Below are positions 1 through 8,765 of a stretch of DNA of 64,000 nucleotides, piece after piece. A program made the translations under genes and the position numbers. Each line of letters opens with the position of its first letter. The first letter of the stretch is position 1. Source of the stretch: Flavobacterium urocaniciphilum (GTDB taxonomy: Bacteria > Bacteroidota > Bacteroidia > Flavobacteriales > Flavobacteriaceae); assembly GCF_900110615.1 (NCBI RefSeq), contig NZ_FOEI01000008.1:1-64000 (forward strand). The letters run 5' to 3'. Below the pieces are notes generated by a model. That model saw only the letters and a program-made list of their open reading frames with translations. It was not told where the DNA came from and searched no databases.

Positions 1-180
1 AGATTATCAGACAGAAGAGCGAAATCTACCGTTCAATACATCATCTCAAAAGGTATTGCTAAAAACAGAATTACAGGTCAAGGAATGGGAGAAACACAAC
101 CAAAAGTGGCTTGTACAGAATGTACTGAAGAAGAACACGCTCAAAACAGACGTAGTGAGTTCTTAATCATCAAGAAATAA
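1..180 (+). CDS. OmpA-family outer membrane protein, C-terminal end (partial)
   Basis: The frame is open from the first base and ends at TAA, giving 59 residues. The text (RRAKSTVQYIISKGI, then GMGETQP, then QNRRSEFLII) is the end of an OmpA/MotB-like peptidoglycan-binding domain: the helix with an R-A-x-x-V core, the G-x-G-E-x-x-P turn and the N-R-R-x-E-F closing strand. Such domains anchor the outer membrane to peptidoglycan. The 5' part lies outside the window, so the N-terminal architecture (porin barrel, TPR or PD40 repeats) is unknown. Two cysteines in a C-x-x-C spacing sit in the loop before the last helix. A strong terminator follows at 211-238. Confidence 0.85.
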   Translation, partial: RLSDRRAKSTVQYIISKGIAKNRITGQGMGETQPKVACTECTEEEHAQNRRSEFLIIKK

Positions 181-210
181 TCTAAAGATTATATAATATT
201 TAATTACAAT

Positions 211-238
211 AAAAAGAGCGCTTTAAGCGCTCTTTTTT
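211..238. terminator. bidirectional intrinsic terminator
   Basis: An AAGAGCGC stem pairs with GCGCTCTT around a TTTAA loop, flanked by A and T runs on either side. It ends the OmpA-family gene on the forward strand and prfC on the reverse strand. Confidence 0.85.
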
Positions 239-256
239 AATTTATAGTATTCTGTA

Positions 257-1858
257 TTAATTTTCGTTTTTATGATAATCAGAAGTAAAATATAGCTTAA
301 CACTAGGGTATTTTTGATTGGTCATTTGAATTGAAAATTCACTATCAGCTAAAAATACTAATTGTCCGTGTTTATCATGTCCTAAAAACTTTTGCTTTAC
401 ACGTTTAAATTCCTTGAATTCTTCGTTTTTTGGATCATCTGGTAATACCCAACACGCTTTATAAGCTGGGAAGTTCTCGTAATTACATTTTGCACCATAT
501 TCGTGCTCTAAACGGTATTGAATAACTTCATATTGTAACGCACCAACGGTTCCAATTACTTTTCTTCCGTTCATTTCTAAGGTGAATAACTGCGCTACTC
601 CTTCATCCATTAATTGGTCGACACCTTTTTCTAATTGTTTCGCTTTTAACGGATCGGCATTGTTAATGTATCTAAAATGCTCTGGTGAGAAACTTGGAAT
701 TCCTTTAAAATTCATTGCTTCACCTTCTGTAAGTGTATCTCCAATTTTGAAATTTCCGGTATCGTGTAAACCAACTATATCACCTGGATACGAAATGTCT
801 ACAATTTCTTTTTTCTCTGCAAAGAATGCATTCGGACTAGAGAATTTCAAATTTTTTCCATGACGAACATGTAAATACGGTTTGTTTCTTTCAAAAGTTC
901 CCGAAACAATTTTTACGAATGCTAATCTATCTCTGTGTTTTGGATCCATATTCGCATGAATTTTGAATACAAAACCACTGAATTTTTTCTCTTCTGGCGC
1001 TACTAATCTCGTATCCGATTCTTTAGCGCGTGGAGTAGGAGCGATGTCGATAAAACAATCTAATAATTCGCGAACACCAAAGTTATTTAAAGCCGAACCA
1101 AAGAAAACAGGTTGTAATTTTCCAGTTAAATAGGCTTCTCTATCAAATTCTGGATATACTTCAGCAATTAATTCTAATTCTTCACGTAGTTTATTGGCTG
1201 GTTTTTCACCAATAATTTTTTCTAATTCTGGACTATCAATATCAGAAAACGCAATGGTTTCTTCAATGTTTTTTCGACTATCGCCTTCAAAAAGGTTAAT
1301 GTTTTTCTCCCAAATATTATAAATACCTTGGAAATCATAACCCATTCCAATCGGGTAACTTAAAGGTGTTACGTGTAATCCTAATTTTTGTTCTACTTCG
1401 TCCATCAAATCGAAAGCATCTTTACCTTCACGATCTAATTTATTGATGAAAACAATCATAGGAATATTACGCATACGACAAACTTCTACTAATTTTTCCG
1501 TTTGTTCCTCCACTCCTTTTGCAACGTCAATTACAACAATAACGCTATCTACTGCCGTTAAAGTTCTAAATGTATCTTCTGCAAAATCCTTGTGACCAGG
1601 CGTATCAAGAATGTTGATTTTTTTGTCTTTATAAATAAACGCTAATACAGATGTAGCTACCGAAATTCCTCTTTGGCGCTCAATTTCCATGAAATCGGAA
1701 GTGGCACCTTTTTTAATTTTATTACTTTTTACAGCTCCAGCTTCCTGAATGGCACCACCAAAAAGTAATAACTTTTCTGTTAAAGTAGTTTTACCCGCAT
1801 CTGGGTGAGAGATAATTCCAAAAGTACGTCTACGTTTAATTTCTTGTTCGAAACTCAT
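257..1858 (-). CDS. prfC: peptide chain release factor 3 (RF3)
   Basis: RF3 is a translational GTPase that recycles RF1/RF2 from the ribosome after termination. The 533-residue product has the expected G motifs: a P-loop SHPDAGKTT near residue 20, DTPGHKDF near 90 and NKLD near 145. RF3-type domains II and III follow, and the length matches the family (about 530). The ATG at 1858 (MSFEQEIKRR) is chosen over an in-frame TTG at 1876, because a TATATTTG-type -7 element on the reverse strand (1874-1881) overlaps that TTG. The gene is a single-gene unit convergent with the OmpA-family gene. Confidence 0.95.
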   Translation of the reverse strand: MSFEQEIKRRRTFGIISHPDAGKTTLTEKLLLFGGAIQEAGAVKSNKIKKGATSDFMEIERQRGISVATSVLAFIYKDKKINILDTPGHKDFAEDTFRTLTAVDSVIVVIDVAKGVEEQTEKLVEVCRMRNIPMIVFINKLDREGKDAFDLMDEVEQKLGLHVTPLSYPIGMGYDFQGIYNIWEKNINLFEGDSRKNIEETIAFSDIDSPELEKIIGEKPANKLREELELIAEVYPEFDREAYLTGKLQPVFFGSALNNFGVRELLDCFIDIAPTPRAKESDTRLVAPEEKKFSGFVFKIHANMDPKHRDRLAFVKIVSGTFERNKPYLHVRHGKNLKFSSPNAFFAEKKEIVDISYPGDIVGLHDTGNFKIGDTLTEGEAMNFKGIPSFSPEHFRYINNADPLKAKQLEKGVDQLMDEGVAQLFTLEMNGRKVIGTVGALQYEVIQYRLEHEYGAKCNYENFPAYKACWVLPDDPKNEEFKEFKRVKQKFLGHDKHGQLVFLADSEFSIQMTNQKYPSVKLYFTSDYHKNEN

Positions 1859-1873
1859 ATTCAAAAATTTTGG

Positions 1874-1881
1874 CAAATATA
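1874..1881 (-). promoter_or_regulatory. -7 element of prfC
   Basis: CAAATATA on the forward strand reads TATATTTG on the reverse strand, a match to the Bacteroidota -7 consensus TAnnTTTG, 16 bp before the prfC ATG. No -33 TTG is evident at standard spacing. It helps fix the prfC start. Confidence 0.5.
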
Positions 1882-1957
1882 CTTAAAATAAAAAAAGAAA
1901 TAATTAGAGATTTACGACTCAAAAAATATATTTTATTCTTTATCACTTACTAATTTT

Positions 1958-1975
1958 TGTAGAAATCATTCTACA
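1958..1975. promoter_or_regulatory. 18-bp inverted repeat, candidate response-regulator operator (copy 1)
   Basis: TGTAGAA, four bases, TTCTACA: a perfect 7-bp inverted repeat. It lies about 170 bp upstream of the secreted-protein pair beginning at 2147. The identical arms with the same 4-bp spacer recur at 7224-7241, upstream of the histidine kinase gene. The response regulator encoded between them is the natural candidate to bind it, which is inference. Confidence 0.6.
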
Positions 1976-2146
1976 GTGATTAGTGGTCGTTTGTTTAATT
2001 AATAAATTATTTTTGTCTTTTGAAATTATATTAAACAAAACATGTTTTTTTTGATAATTATTTAAAATTGAAATTACATTTTGTTGATATTTTGTGAAAA
2101 TCCCAAACCAACCACTATTACTACTACTTTTTAAACCCAATTTTGT

Positions 2147-2740
2147 ATGAAAAAAATTTTATTCTTTTTTCTATTGCCATTTTGTGTGTTTTCTCAGCAG
2201 GTTGGGATTAACACAACAGATCCAAAAGCTACTTTGGATGTAAATGGTAATATGTTAATTCGTGATGTACCTATTGGTACAAGTGACGATATTTTAACAA
2301 TTAGTGAAACAGATAATGTTGTTACTAAATTTAATTTTAAAGGTTTTGATTTATTGAATAGAATGTTAATACCATCATGTTCGATAAATACTGTTGGTGC
2401 AACAGGTTCTTTTAATAGAGTAGCTAGAGGTGTAACTTATGTGATTAATTGGGAAGTTGTAGGTAGAAATACTGGTTCTGCTGCTAATTTATCTAGTAAC
2501 GAAACTGCTTCGCGTATGAAAATAAAATACACGATTACTCCGCCATTACCTTCTGTGCCTCTAATTGCTTTTTTAACACCATTTAACGAATCAAATTATC
2601 CTGATGCATTTGTTGCTTCTTATTCTGAATTAACTAATTCTACAATTACAGCTCAAATTGTAAGAGCAGATATGAATTCATTTGATGGTGGTATTTGTTG
2701 GGCAGGACAATTTTATTTCGACTTAATTTTATTTTATTAA
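2147..2740 (+). CDS. secreted protein of unknown function, first of a paralogous pair
   Basis: The product is 197 residues. A signal peptide (MKK, a hydrophobic run, cleavage near FSQ) is followed at once by the stalk-like motif VGINTTDPKATLDVNG, common at the start of Bacteroidota surface proteins and resembling phage tail-fibre and YadA stalk repeats. The rest (about residues 70-197) is a beta-rich domain with two cysteines, one near residue 84 (IPSCS) and one near 185 (ICWAG), that could form a disulfide. The next gene, 13 bp downstream, encodes a paralog with the same layout and cysteine positions, so the two probably form an operon. The function is not recognised. The upstream palindrome at 1958-1975 suggests control by the adjacent two-component system. 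Confidence 0.75.
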   Translation: MKKILFFFLLPFCVFSQQVGINTTDPKATLDVNGNMLIRDVPIGTSDDILTISETDNVVTKFNFKGFDLLNRMLIPSCSINTVGATGSFNRVARGVTYVINWEVVGRNTGSAANLSSNETASRMKIKYTITPPLPSVPLIAFLTPFNESNYPDAFVASYSELTNSTITAQIVRADMNSFDGGICWAGQFYFDLILFY

Positions 2741-2753
2741 AAACTTTATAAAT

Positions 2754-3362
2754 ATGAAAAATTATATAACAATTATACTATTATTTTGCGCTGTAGCAAT
2801 GAATGCACAAGTTGGAGTTGGCACAAATAATCCTGATGCAACATTAGATGTAAACGGTACTTTAGCCATAAGATCAGTAGATTATAGTGCAACAAATCCA
2901 AATGCTTTAATTATTGGTAGTGATAATAAAGTTTATAAAAGAGTTTTACCTATTATGTTAGGTTTTCAACGCATGCAAATTCCAGTTTGTAACTCTGTAA
3001 ATGTTGGTAGTACGGGAAGTTTTGTACAAACAGTAAATGGAGTAAATTATACTATATCTTGGAGAGTTATTATTAAAGGTACAGGTACAGCTGCAAATTT
3101 ACCAGCAACAGAGCGTGCACAAAGACTACAAGTTCGATATGATTTTAGTCCAGCATTGCCTTTTACTCCATCTGCCTTATTTATGACAGGATATTCTGAA
3201 GTGGCAACTAATGAAGTAACTTTTGCTTTAAATTATGCAAATGTTTCTGCAAACAGTTTAACGGTTAATATCGTTAGAACAGAAATGAATTCTGCTGAAT
3301 CGCCTGCTAGTAATTGTTGGAGTACTACAAATCTATTTGATTTAATGTTTTTATATCAATAG
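2754..3362 (+). CDS. secreted protein of unknown function, second of a paralogous pair
   Basis: The 202-residue paralog of the preceding product has a signal peptide ending near MNAQ, then VGVGTNNPDATLDVNG. The C-terminal domain aligns along its length with its neighbour: QRMQIPVCNSVNVGSTGSF here matches NRMLIPSCSINTVGATGSF there, and both end with E/D-MNS, a cysteine-tryptophan and a hydrophobic strand. The cysteines are conserved. No T9SS sorting domain or lipobox is seen, so export beyond the periplasm is not shown. It is likely cotranscribed with the upstream gene and ended by the hairpin at 3513-3537. Function unknown. Confidence 0.75.
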   Translation: MKNYITIILLFCAVAMNAQVGVGTNNPDATLDVNGTLAIRSVDYSATNPNALIIGSDNKVYKRVLPIMLGFQRMQIPVCNSVNVGSTGSFVQTVNGVNYTISWRVIIKGTGTAANLPATERAQRLQVRYDFSPALPFTPSALFMTGYSEVATNEVTFALNYANVSANSLTVNIVRTEMNSAESPASNCWSTTNLFDLMFLYQ

Positions 3363-3512
3363 TTAATTTTAAATGAATATTTTTTTTTAGTTTATATTAA
3401 TCTTTATTGTGTTAACCAAATGTATTATTTATTTTACTTTACATTACATTATAAATTGAGTATAGATTTGTGATAATTTTAGTAAATATTAATACTTAAA
3501 ACACTTAATTTT

Positions 3513-3537
3513 ATGCTCCTTTATGGAGCATTTTTTT
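3513..3537 (+). terminator. intrinsic terminator after the secreted pair
   Basis: ATGCTCC, TTTA loop, then GGAGCAT and a T run. It closes the secreted-protein operon and separates it from the response regulator gene that begins at 3566. Confidence 0.75.
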
Positions 3538-3565
3538 ATAAAAGCCCAAAAAATTTTTAAAAATT

Positions 3566-4195
3566 GTGAAAAGAAACATTTTAATCGTTGATGATCATCT
3601 TGTAGTAAGAACTGGTGTTGCCATTATTTTAAAAAATGAAATAGAAGGTATAGAGATTTCGGAAGCAAAAAGCTACCATGAAGCTTTATCTATGATTTCA
3701 AATACTTTATTTGATTTAGTCATTTTGGATATCAATTTACCAGATGGAAAAAACACAGAAATGATTGCTGAAATTAGAAGTATTCAATCTAATTTAAAAA
3801 TATTAATGTTTTCTGCACATGAAGAAGAGTACCATATTTTAAGATTTTTACAATCGGGTGCTAATGGTTATTTAAATAAATTATGTGATGAAGAAATTAT
3901 TGTTGAAGCTGTAAAAAGTATTCTTGAAAAAGGAGAATATATTTCCAATGATCTTAAAATGAAATTAACCGAGGTGGAACGCAATATTGAGTTAATCAAT
4001 CCATTTTATAAGATTTCTAATAGAGAAATGGAAATTGTAAAACTTTTAGTTATGGGCTTAGGAAATTTAGAAATATCTAATGCTTTAGAAATTCAAATGT
4101 CAACGGTAAGCACCTATAAAAATAGAGTTTTTGATAAATTAAAAATAAATAATTTAGTGCAATTAATTGAGAAATATAACCAATATTACTCATAA
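3566..4195 (+). CDS. NarL/LuxR-family response regulator
   Basis: The 209-residue product has a receiver domain (about 1-122) with acidic residues D9 and D10, the phosphoacceptor D55 in VILDINLPDG and the conserved lysine near 105. A LuxR-type helix-turn-helix (about 145-205) contains SNREMEIVKLLVMG and STVSTYKNRVFDKL. The start is GTG at 3566. The 3' end overlaps by 10 bp the 3' end of the convergent histidine kinase gene, so the two are almost certainly partners (inference from position). Regulators of this class usually bind inverted repeats. The only strong shared inverted repeat nearby, TGTAGAA-N4-TTCTACA at 1958 and 7224, is a candidate site. Confidence 0.93.
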   Translation: MKRNILIVDDHLVVRTGVAIILKNEIEGIEISEAKSYHEALSMISNTLFDLVILDINLPDGKNTEMIAEIRSIQSNLKILMFSAHEEEYHILRFLQSGANGYLNKLCDEEIIVEAVKSILEKGEYISNDLKMKLTEVERNIELINPFYKISNREMEIVKLLVMGLGNLEISNALEIQMSTVSTYKNRVFDKLKINNLVQLIEKYNQYYS

Positions 4196-7185
4196 TCTAC
4201 GTCTAAAATTATTGTAATTTTTGTGCCTTTATTTTCTTCGGAATTTATTTTAATATCTCCATTAATCAGTTTTAATAATTCTAAAACCATATACAATCCT
4301 AAACCATTTTTTTGGATAATTAATTTTTCTGTATTGTAATTTTCATGTAATGCTAAATAATATTTTTTTAGCGGTTCTGAAAAGCCAATGCCCGTATCTT
4401 CAATGGTAAAATAAAATTTATTTTTTAGAATTTTGGTTTCAAGTGTTATGGTTCCTTTAAAAGTATGTTTTGTTGAATTATCAAGTAAATTATGAATTAT
4501 GATAGCTAATGCTTTTTTATTGATTAAGATATTTTGTTTGATATGGTTTTGATATTCAATTTTTGTTTCATTTGCTAAAGCTAAGTTTTTAAACAGATTT
4601 ATTTTGTCATTAATTACAATTGAAATGTCTTCTGCAATTAATTTTTCAATGTTGTTTTGGTCTAAATATATTTTTGAATAATCTACTAAATTTTCAACAA
4701 AACGATACAGTTCATTTGCTGAATCATTTATTATTTTAGCATTATTTTGTAAGCCTTCGTTGTTGTTTTCTATTGAATTTTTAAACAGGTATTTGGCAGT
4801 AATTGATAAAAATTTAAGCGGACTTTTAATATCATGACTAATTGTTCCAATTAATTTTTTTTGTTGGATTATTTTATTAGATAGATTTTCTTGAGTAATT
4901 TTTAAATTTTCAACAGTTTTTTGCAAATCAATTGTTTTGTTTAAAATTATTTGTTCCAATTCAATATTTTTCTTTTTCAAATAATAACTTCTAAAAAGGA
5001 TAATCATTATTACAATACCGAATAGTAAAGCAAATAGTAGTATTTTAAACCAAAGTTTTTCATAAAATAAATAAGGAATATTTATTAAAACTACTTTAGT
5101 TTGATATTTCGAGTCGAATCCGTTTAACTTTCTAATATATAATTTATATGTTCCAGGCGGTATATTGGTTAAAACAATATTTCTATCCTGCCCTATAGAA
5201 ATCCATTTTTCTCTTCCATTAATTTCTAATTTATATTCAAAATTGATATTGTTTTTGTTTCCAAAATAGGGGAAATCTATTTTAAATTTAAATCGATTAA
5301 AATCTCTATCTAAAGTAATGGAGTTGTTAAATAATATTGTTTTGTTATCTGCAATAACTTCATTGACAAAAAAGTCGTTACTCGGTGTTATTTTGGTAAC
5401 GTTATCTGGTAAAAACGAAACTAATCCGTTTAAAGACGGAAAAATAAAATAGCCGTTTTCAAGTTCAGTATTACAAGGTTGACATCCACCGTTAAATTCA
5501 CTCATTAAAAAACCATTTTTTTTATCATAATGATGATAATAAATTGGGGTTTTAAACTTTACATAATTCAATAAGCTTTTAGCTTCAACTTCAATTAAAC
5601 CTTTGTTTGTACTTATCCAAAAATGTCCATTTTTATCTTCACTTATACAATGTGTAGAATTTAAAAACAAACTATTATCTGTAGGCATTTTATGAAACAC
5701 ACCATTTTGAAATAAACTAAATCCATTATTATAGGTACAAACCCAAATTTCATTTTTCTGACAAATAAAAATACTTCTTATGTCATTGTCTTTATAATAA
5801 TATTTATGTAAGGATTTAGAATTTTGATTGTAATTAAGTAATACATTTTCACCCACCATTAACATTTGTTTGTTTTTATATTCAGCAAAAAATTGAATTG
5901 GTTCGTTAATGGTTTTAATGTCTTTTGGAGTAATTTTTGATTGATTGGCATCAATAGTAGTTACTGTAAATTGTTCTGTGTTATGAATTTTTCTATACCC
6001 TATCCAAATGGTGTTTTTGGAATCACAATAAATAGTAGCTATAAAATTTTTTAAATAGATTTTATCACTTGTTTTGTAATTTGTATTGTAATTGAATCGT
6101 ATTAATTCATTGTTTCTTTTAATCCAAATATTTTTGTTTTTATCAATCGCAATTGCACGTTGCTCGTTATGTTGATTTAAATTTAATTCTTTAATGAGAT
6201 TGTTTGTGTTGTATAGTTCACCATTAGCTGTAATAAATTCATTTTCTGAAAAAGGAAAAGTAGCATAATAAAAATTTTCAATAGTATTTGGATTTACTAA
6301 GACAGTAAAATCTGATATTGTTAAAATATGTAATCCAACATTTTGAGTACCTATGAATATTTTTTTATTTGTACTATCATAATATAAACAAGAAATTATA
6401 TAATTTCTTTTGCTGTTCAGTTTATGTATTAACGATATAGTTAAATTGTTTTTGTTTTTTTGAAGTTGAAAAATTTCAGTATCAGTACAAATAAAATATT
6501 GTTGTGTTAGGTAATTATATATAAACTTTGCATTTTTGGGTAAAACGATGTTGTTTTTAATAGAATTATTAAAGAAAACATAAGTACCATCTTCGTCTAA
6601 AATTACTAACTCGTCATTTAATAGAAAATAATCTTTTTTAGAATTATACGAATTGCGAATACTTTTTATTTCTTTGTTTGATTTTGAAAATAATACGATT
6701 CTTTCTTTTTCTATTTTATAATAATTCCTTTTATTATCGTTAATGATACAATTTAAAAAGTTCTTATTTTGTTTAGTGTTGCTATTAAAATAAAATCGAG
6801 TTTTCTCATATTTTTCAGAATCAGTAAGTTGAAATTTTGATTTGCTTTTTGTAGCATTTCTTTTATTGATAAACACAACATCATTATAAAATTCTGAATA
6901 AGTAATCAAAGAATCCTTTTCTATACTACCTTTTAAATATAAAAACCTATTTGATTTGATATTAATATTTTTGTCATTAAAAACTTTGAAATCTTTACCA
7001 TCAAATCTAACCAATCCATTTTCAGTAGTCATCCAAATAAAACCATATTTATCTGGAGCAATACTTTTTACAGAATTTTGTGGCAAATGATCAGAATCTG
7101 ATGAATACCATTCGTCAAAATAGTTTTGTTGTGTAAATCCGTATTGGAATAAAAGAAGAAAAAACAGGTGTATTTTTAATTTCAT
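4186..7185 (-). CDS. sensor histidine kinase with beta-propeller and Y_Y_Y ectodomain
   Basis: The product is 999 residues. It has a signal peptide (to about 18), then a long periplasmic sensor with two-component propeller repeats such as APDKYGFIWMTTENGLVRFDG and EDKNGHFWISTNKGLIEV, and a Y_Y_Y domain near 640-700 (INFEYKLEINGREKWISIG, NIPPGTYKLYIRKLNG). A transmembrane helix lies near 715-735, followed by a coiled coil, a HisKA box with the phospho-His in TISHDIKSPLKF, and a HATPase_c domain (N box NLLDNSTKH, G boxes DTGIGF and GLGLYMV). The ectodomain is like that of Bacteroidota hybrid two-component systems, but here the receiver and DNA-binding parts are separate and sit in the convergent NarL-type gene. 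The ligand is unknown. Confidence 0.92.
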   Translation of the reverse strand: MKLKIHLFFLLLFQYGFTQQNYFDEWYSSDSDHLPQNSVKSIAPDKYGFIWMTTENGLVRFDGKDFKVFNDKNINIKSNRFLYLKGSIEKDSLITYSEFYNDVVFINKRNATKSKSKFQLTDSEKYEKTRFYFNSNTKQNKNFLNCIINDNKRNYYKIEKERIVLFSKSNKEIKSIRNSYNSKKDYFLLNDELVILDEDGTYVFFNNSIKNNIVLPKNAKFIYNYLTQQYFICTDTEIFQLQKNKNNLTISLIHKLNSKRNYIISCLYYDSTNKKIFIGTQNVGLHILTISDFTVLVNPNTIENFYYATFPFSENEFITANGELYNTNNLIKELNLNQHNEQRAIAIDKNKNIWIKRNNELIRFNYNTNYKTSDKIYLKNFIATIYCDSKNTIWIGYRKIHNTEQFTVTTIDANQSKITPKDIKTINEPIQFFAEYKNKQMLMVGENVLLNYNQNSKSLHKYYYKDNDIRSIFICQKNEIWVCTYNNGFSLFQNGVFHKMPTDNSLFLNSTHCISEDKNGHFWISTNKGLIEVEAKSLLNYVKFKTPIYYHHYDKKNGFLMSEFNGGCQPCNTELENGYFIFPSLNGLVSFLPDNVTKITPSNDFFVNEVIADNKTILFNNSITLDRDFNRFKFKIDFPYFGNKNNINFEYKLEINGREKWISIGQDRNIVLTNIPPGTYKLYIRKLNGFDSKYQTKVVLINIPYLFYEKLWFKILLFALLFGIVIMIILFRSYYLKKKNIELEQIILNKTIDLQKTVENLKITQENLSNKIIQQKKLIGTISHDIKSPLKFLSITAKYLFKNSIENNNEGLQNNAKIINDSANELYRFVENLVDYSKIYLDQNNIEKLIAEDISIVINDKINLFKNLALANETKIEYQNHIKQNILINKKALAIIIHNLLDNSTKHTFKGTITLETKILKNKFYFTIEDTGIGFSEPLKKYYLALHENYNTEKLIIQKNGLGLYMVLELLKLINGDIKINSEENKGTKITIILDVDYE

Positions 7186-7223
7186 TTTTTAAAATTACAT
7201 AATATTCAATACAATTATGTTTT

Positions 7224-7241
7224 TGTAGAAAATATTCTACA
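7224..7241. promoter_or_regulatory. 18-bp inverted repeat, candidate response-regulator operator (copy 2)
   Basis: TGTAGAA, AATA, TTCTACA, identical in arms and spacing to the copy at 1958-1975. It lies 39 bp upstream of the histidine kinase start at 7185, where binding could act on the kinase's own promoter. Confidence 0.6.
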
Positions 7242-7257
7242 ATCTTTAAGCATAATT

Positions 7258-7293
7258 AAAAAATGCCTTAATAATTATTAAGGCATTTTTTAA
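7258..7293 (-). terminator. intrinsic terminator after the cytochrome c gene
   Basis: AAATGCCTTAAT pairs with ATTAAGGCATTT around AATT, with A and T runs on both sides. On the reverse strand it directly follows the cytochrome c stop codon. Confidence 0.8.
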
Positions 7294-7294
7294 T

Positions 7295-7681
7295 TTATTT
7301 TATATTTAACATATACTCTTCTAAAGCTTTTAGTTCTTCATCTGTCATTGATTTTGTTACAGCGAAATTAGCTTTCATGATTTCGTATTGTGAAGGATCT
7401 ACAATTGGTTCCGATTCACCTTGTAGAAAAATAGCAATACTTGCGTTTTTTTCTTTATAAATTTTTGCAATTTCTTTGATGCTTGGTCCAACCACCTTAG
7501 TGTCTGGTTTATGGCAAGTGGCACATAATCCTTTACCTTCAAATAATTCTTTACCTAAATTATCAGATGTCGCTTTCACTTCTTCAATAGGATTTCCCAT
7601 TGGATCTGTTTCTGTTTTCTTCCCACAACTAATTACAATTAAAGTAAAAGCAAGTATAAAAAAAGATGCAATTTTTTTCAT
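7295..7681 (-). CDS. cytochrome c family lipoprotein
   Basis: The 128-residue product has a lipoprotein signal peptide with the cleavage cysteine in VISCGKK (about residue 19). A small class I cytochrome c domain follows: LCATCH is the heme-binding C-x-x-C-H near residue 54, and a methionine in EIMKANF or SMTDEEL could be the distal ligand. The lipid anchor would place it at the periplasmic face of a membrane as an electron carrier. A TAAATTTG-type -7 element (7702-7709) lies just upstream. Its position beside the heme biosynthesis genes fits, but need not mean a functional link. Confidence 0.85.
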   Translation of the reverse strand: MKKIASFFILAFTLIVISCGKKTETDPMGNPIEEVKATSDNLGKELFEGKGLCATCHKPDTKVVGPSIKEIAKIYKEKNASIAIFLQGESEPIVDPSQYEIMKANFAVTKSMTDEELKALEEYMLNIK

Positions 7682-7701
7682 TATTTATTCATTTTAAGTA
7701 T

Positions 7702-7709
7702 CAAATTTA
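7702..7709 (-). promoter_or_regulatory. candidate -7 element of the cytochrome c gene
   Basis: CAAATTTA forward, TAAATTTG on the reverse strand, 20 bp before the start codon. No -33 TTG is seen at normal spacing. Confidence 0.4.
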
Positions 7710-7749
7710 ATCTGCTTTTTAAGATTTAAAAATGATAATTGTCAAGGCT

Positions 7750-8745
7750 TTATTTTTTTAATAAGATAGCGGCTTCTTTAGCAAAATAAGTTGAAATTAA
7801 ACTAGCACCCGCTCTTTTGATACACATTAATTGTTCCATCATAATTTTATCATGATCTAACCAACCTCTTTCTGAAGCAGCTTTAATCATCGCGTATTCG
7901 CCTGAAACATGAAAAACAGTTACTGGTACATCTACAGCGTCTTTTACTTCTCTTACAATGTCTAAATACGCAATTCCTGGTTTTACCATAACCATATCAG
8001 CACCTTCTTCTACATCCCACAACGCTTCTTTTACGGCTTCAATACGATTGGCATAATCCATTTGATAGGTTTTTTTATCTTTTGGAACTACCACATCTGC
8101 TTCTTTTGGTGCGCTATCTAAAGCATCTCTAAACGGACCATAAAAGGCTGAAGCATATTTTGCCGAATAACTCATGATTCCTACATTATGAAATCCAGCA
8201 GCGTCTAATCCTTCGCGTAAACGTAATACTCTTCCATCCATCATATCACTTGGAGCAACAAAATCGGCACCCGCTTGTGCATGAGAAACTGCCATTTTTA
8301 CTAATGCAGCATTCGTAGCATCATTAGCAATATCACCATTTTCAATAATTCCATCATGACCATATATAGAATACGGATCTAGCGCCACATCTGGCATTAC
8401 AATCATTTCTGGGCAAGCCGCTTTAATTGCTTTTATGGCACGTTGCATTAAACCGTTTGGATTCCACGCTTCTTTACCGGTATTGTCTTTTAATGATTCG
8501 TCCACTTTTACGTAAATATTTACCGCACGAATACCTAAATCGAACAATTCTTTAACTTCTTCCACAGTTAAATCAATAGAACGACGGAAAATTCCTGGCA
8601 TAGAAGGGATTTCAACTTTTACGTTTTCTCCTTCAGCAATAAACATCGGAAACATAAAATCACTCGGACTTAAAGTTGTTTCACGAACTAAACTTCTTAT
8701 AGATTCGTTAACTCTTAAACGACGGCCTCTGTGTAATGGAAACAT
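7750..8745 (-). CDS. hemB: delta-aminolevulinic acid dehydratase (porphobilinogen synthase)
   Basis: HemB condenses two 5-aminolevulinate molecules to porphobilinogen in the cytosol. The 331-residue product begins MFPLHRGRRLR and carries both active-site lysines, in YSAKYASAFYGPFR and in VMVKPGIAYLD. The region around residues 115-130 (MPDVALDPYSIYGHDG) has aspartates where zinc-type enzymes have a cysteine cluster, which indicates the Mg-type active site. The gene is separated from hemF by a small convergent gene, so it is probably transcribed alone. It supplies the substrate of HemC. Confidence 0.96.
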   Translation of the reverse strand: MFPLHRGRRLRVNESIRSLVRETTLSPSDFMFPMFIAEGENVKVEIPSMPGIFRRSIDLTVEEVKELFDLGIRAVNIYVKVDESLKDNTGKEAWNPNGLMQRAIKAIKAACPEMIVMPDVALDPYSIYGHDGIIENGDIANDATNAALVKMAVSHAQAGADFVAPSDMMDGRVLRLREGLDAAGFHNVGIMSYSAKYASAFYGPFRDALDSAPKEADVVVPKDKKTYQMDYANRIEAVKEALWDVEEGADMVMVKPGIAYLDIVREVKDAVDVPVTVFHVSGEYAMIKAASERGWLDHDKIMMEQLMCIKRAGASLISTYFAKEAAILLKK

Positions 8746-8765
8746 AATTATTGTATTTTTGTTTT

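Noticed and set aside
1943..2140. 65-residue reverse-strand ORF between prfC and the secreted pair
   Set aside because: It covers the palindrome and promoter region of the secreted pair, has no coding pattern, and contains a long low-complexity basic stretch.
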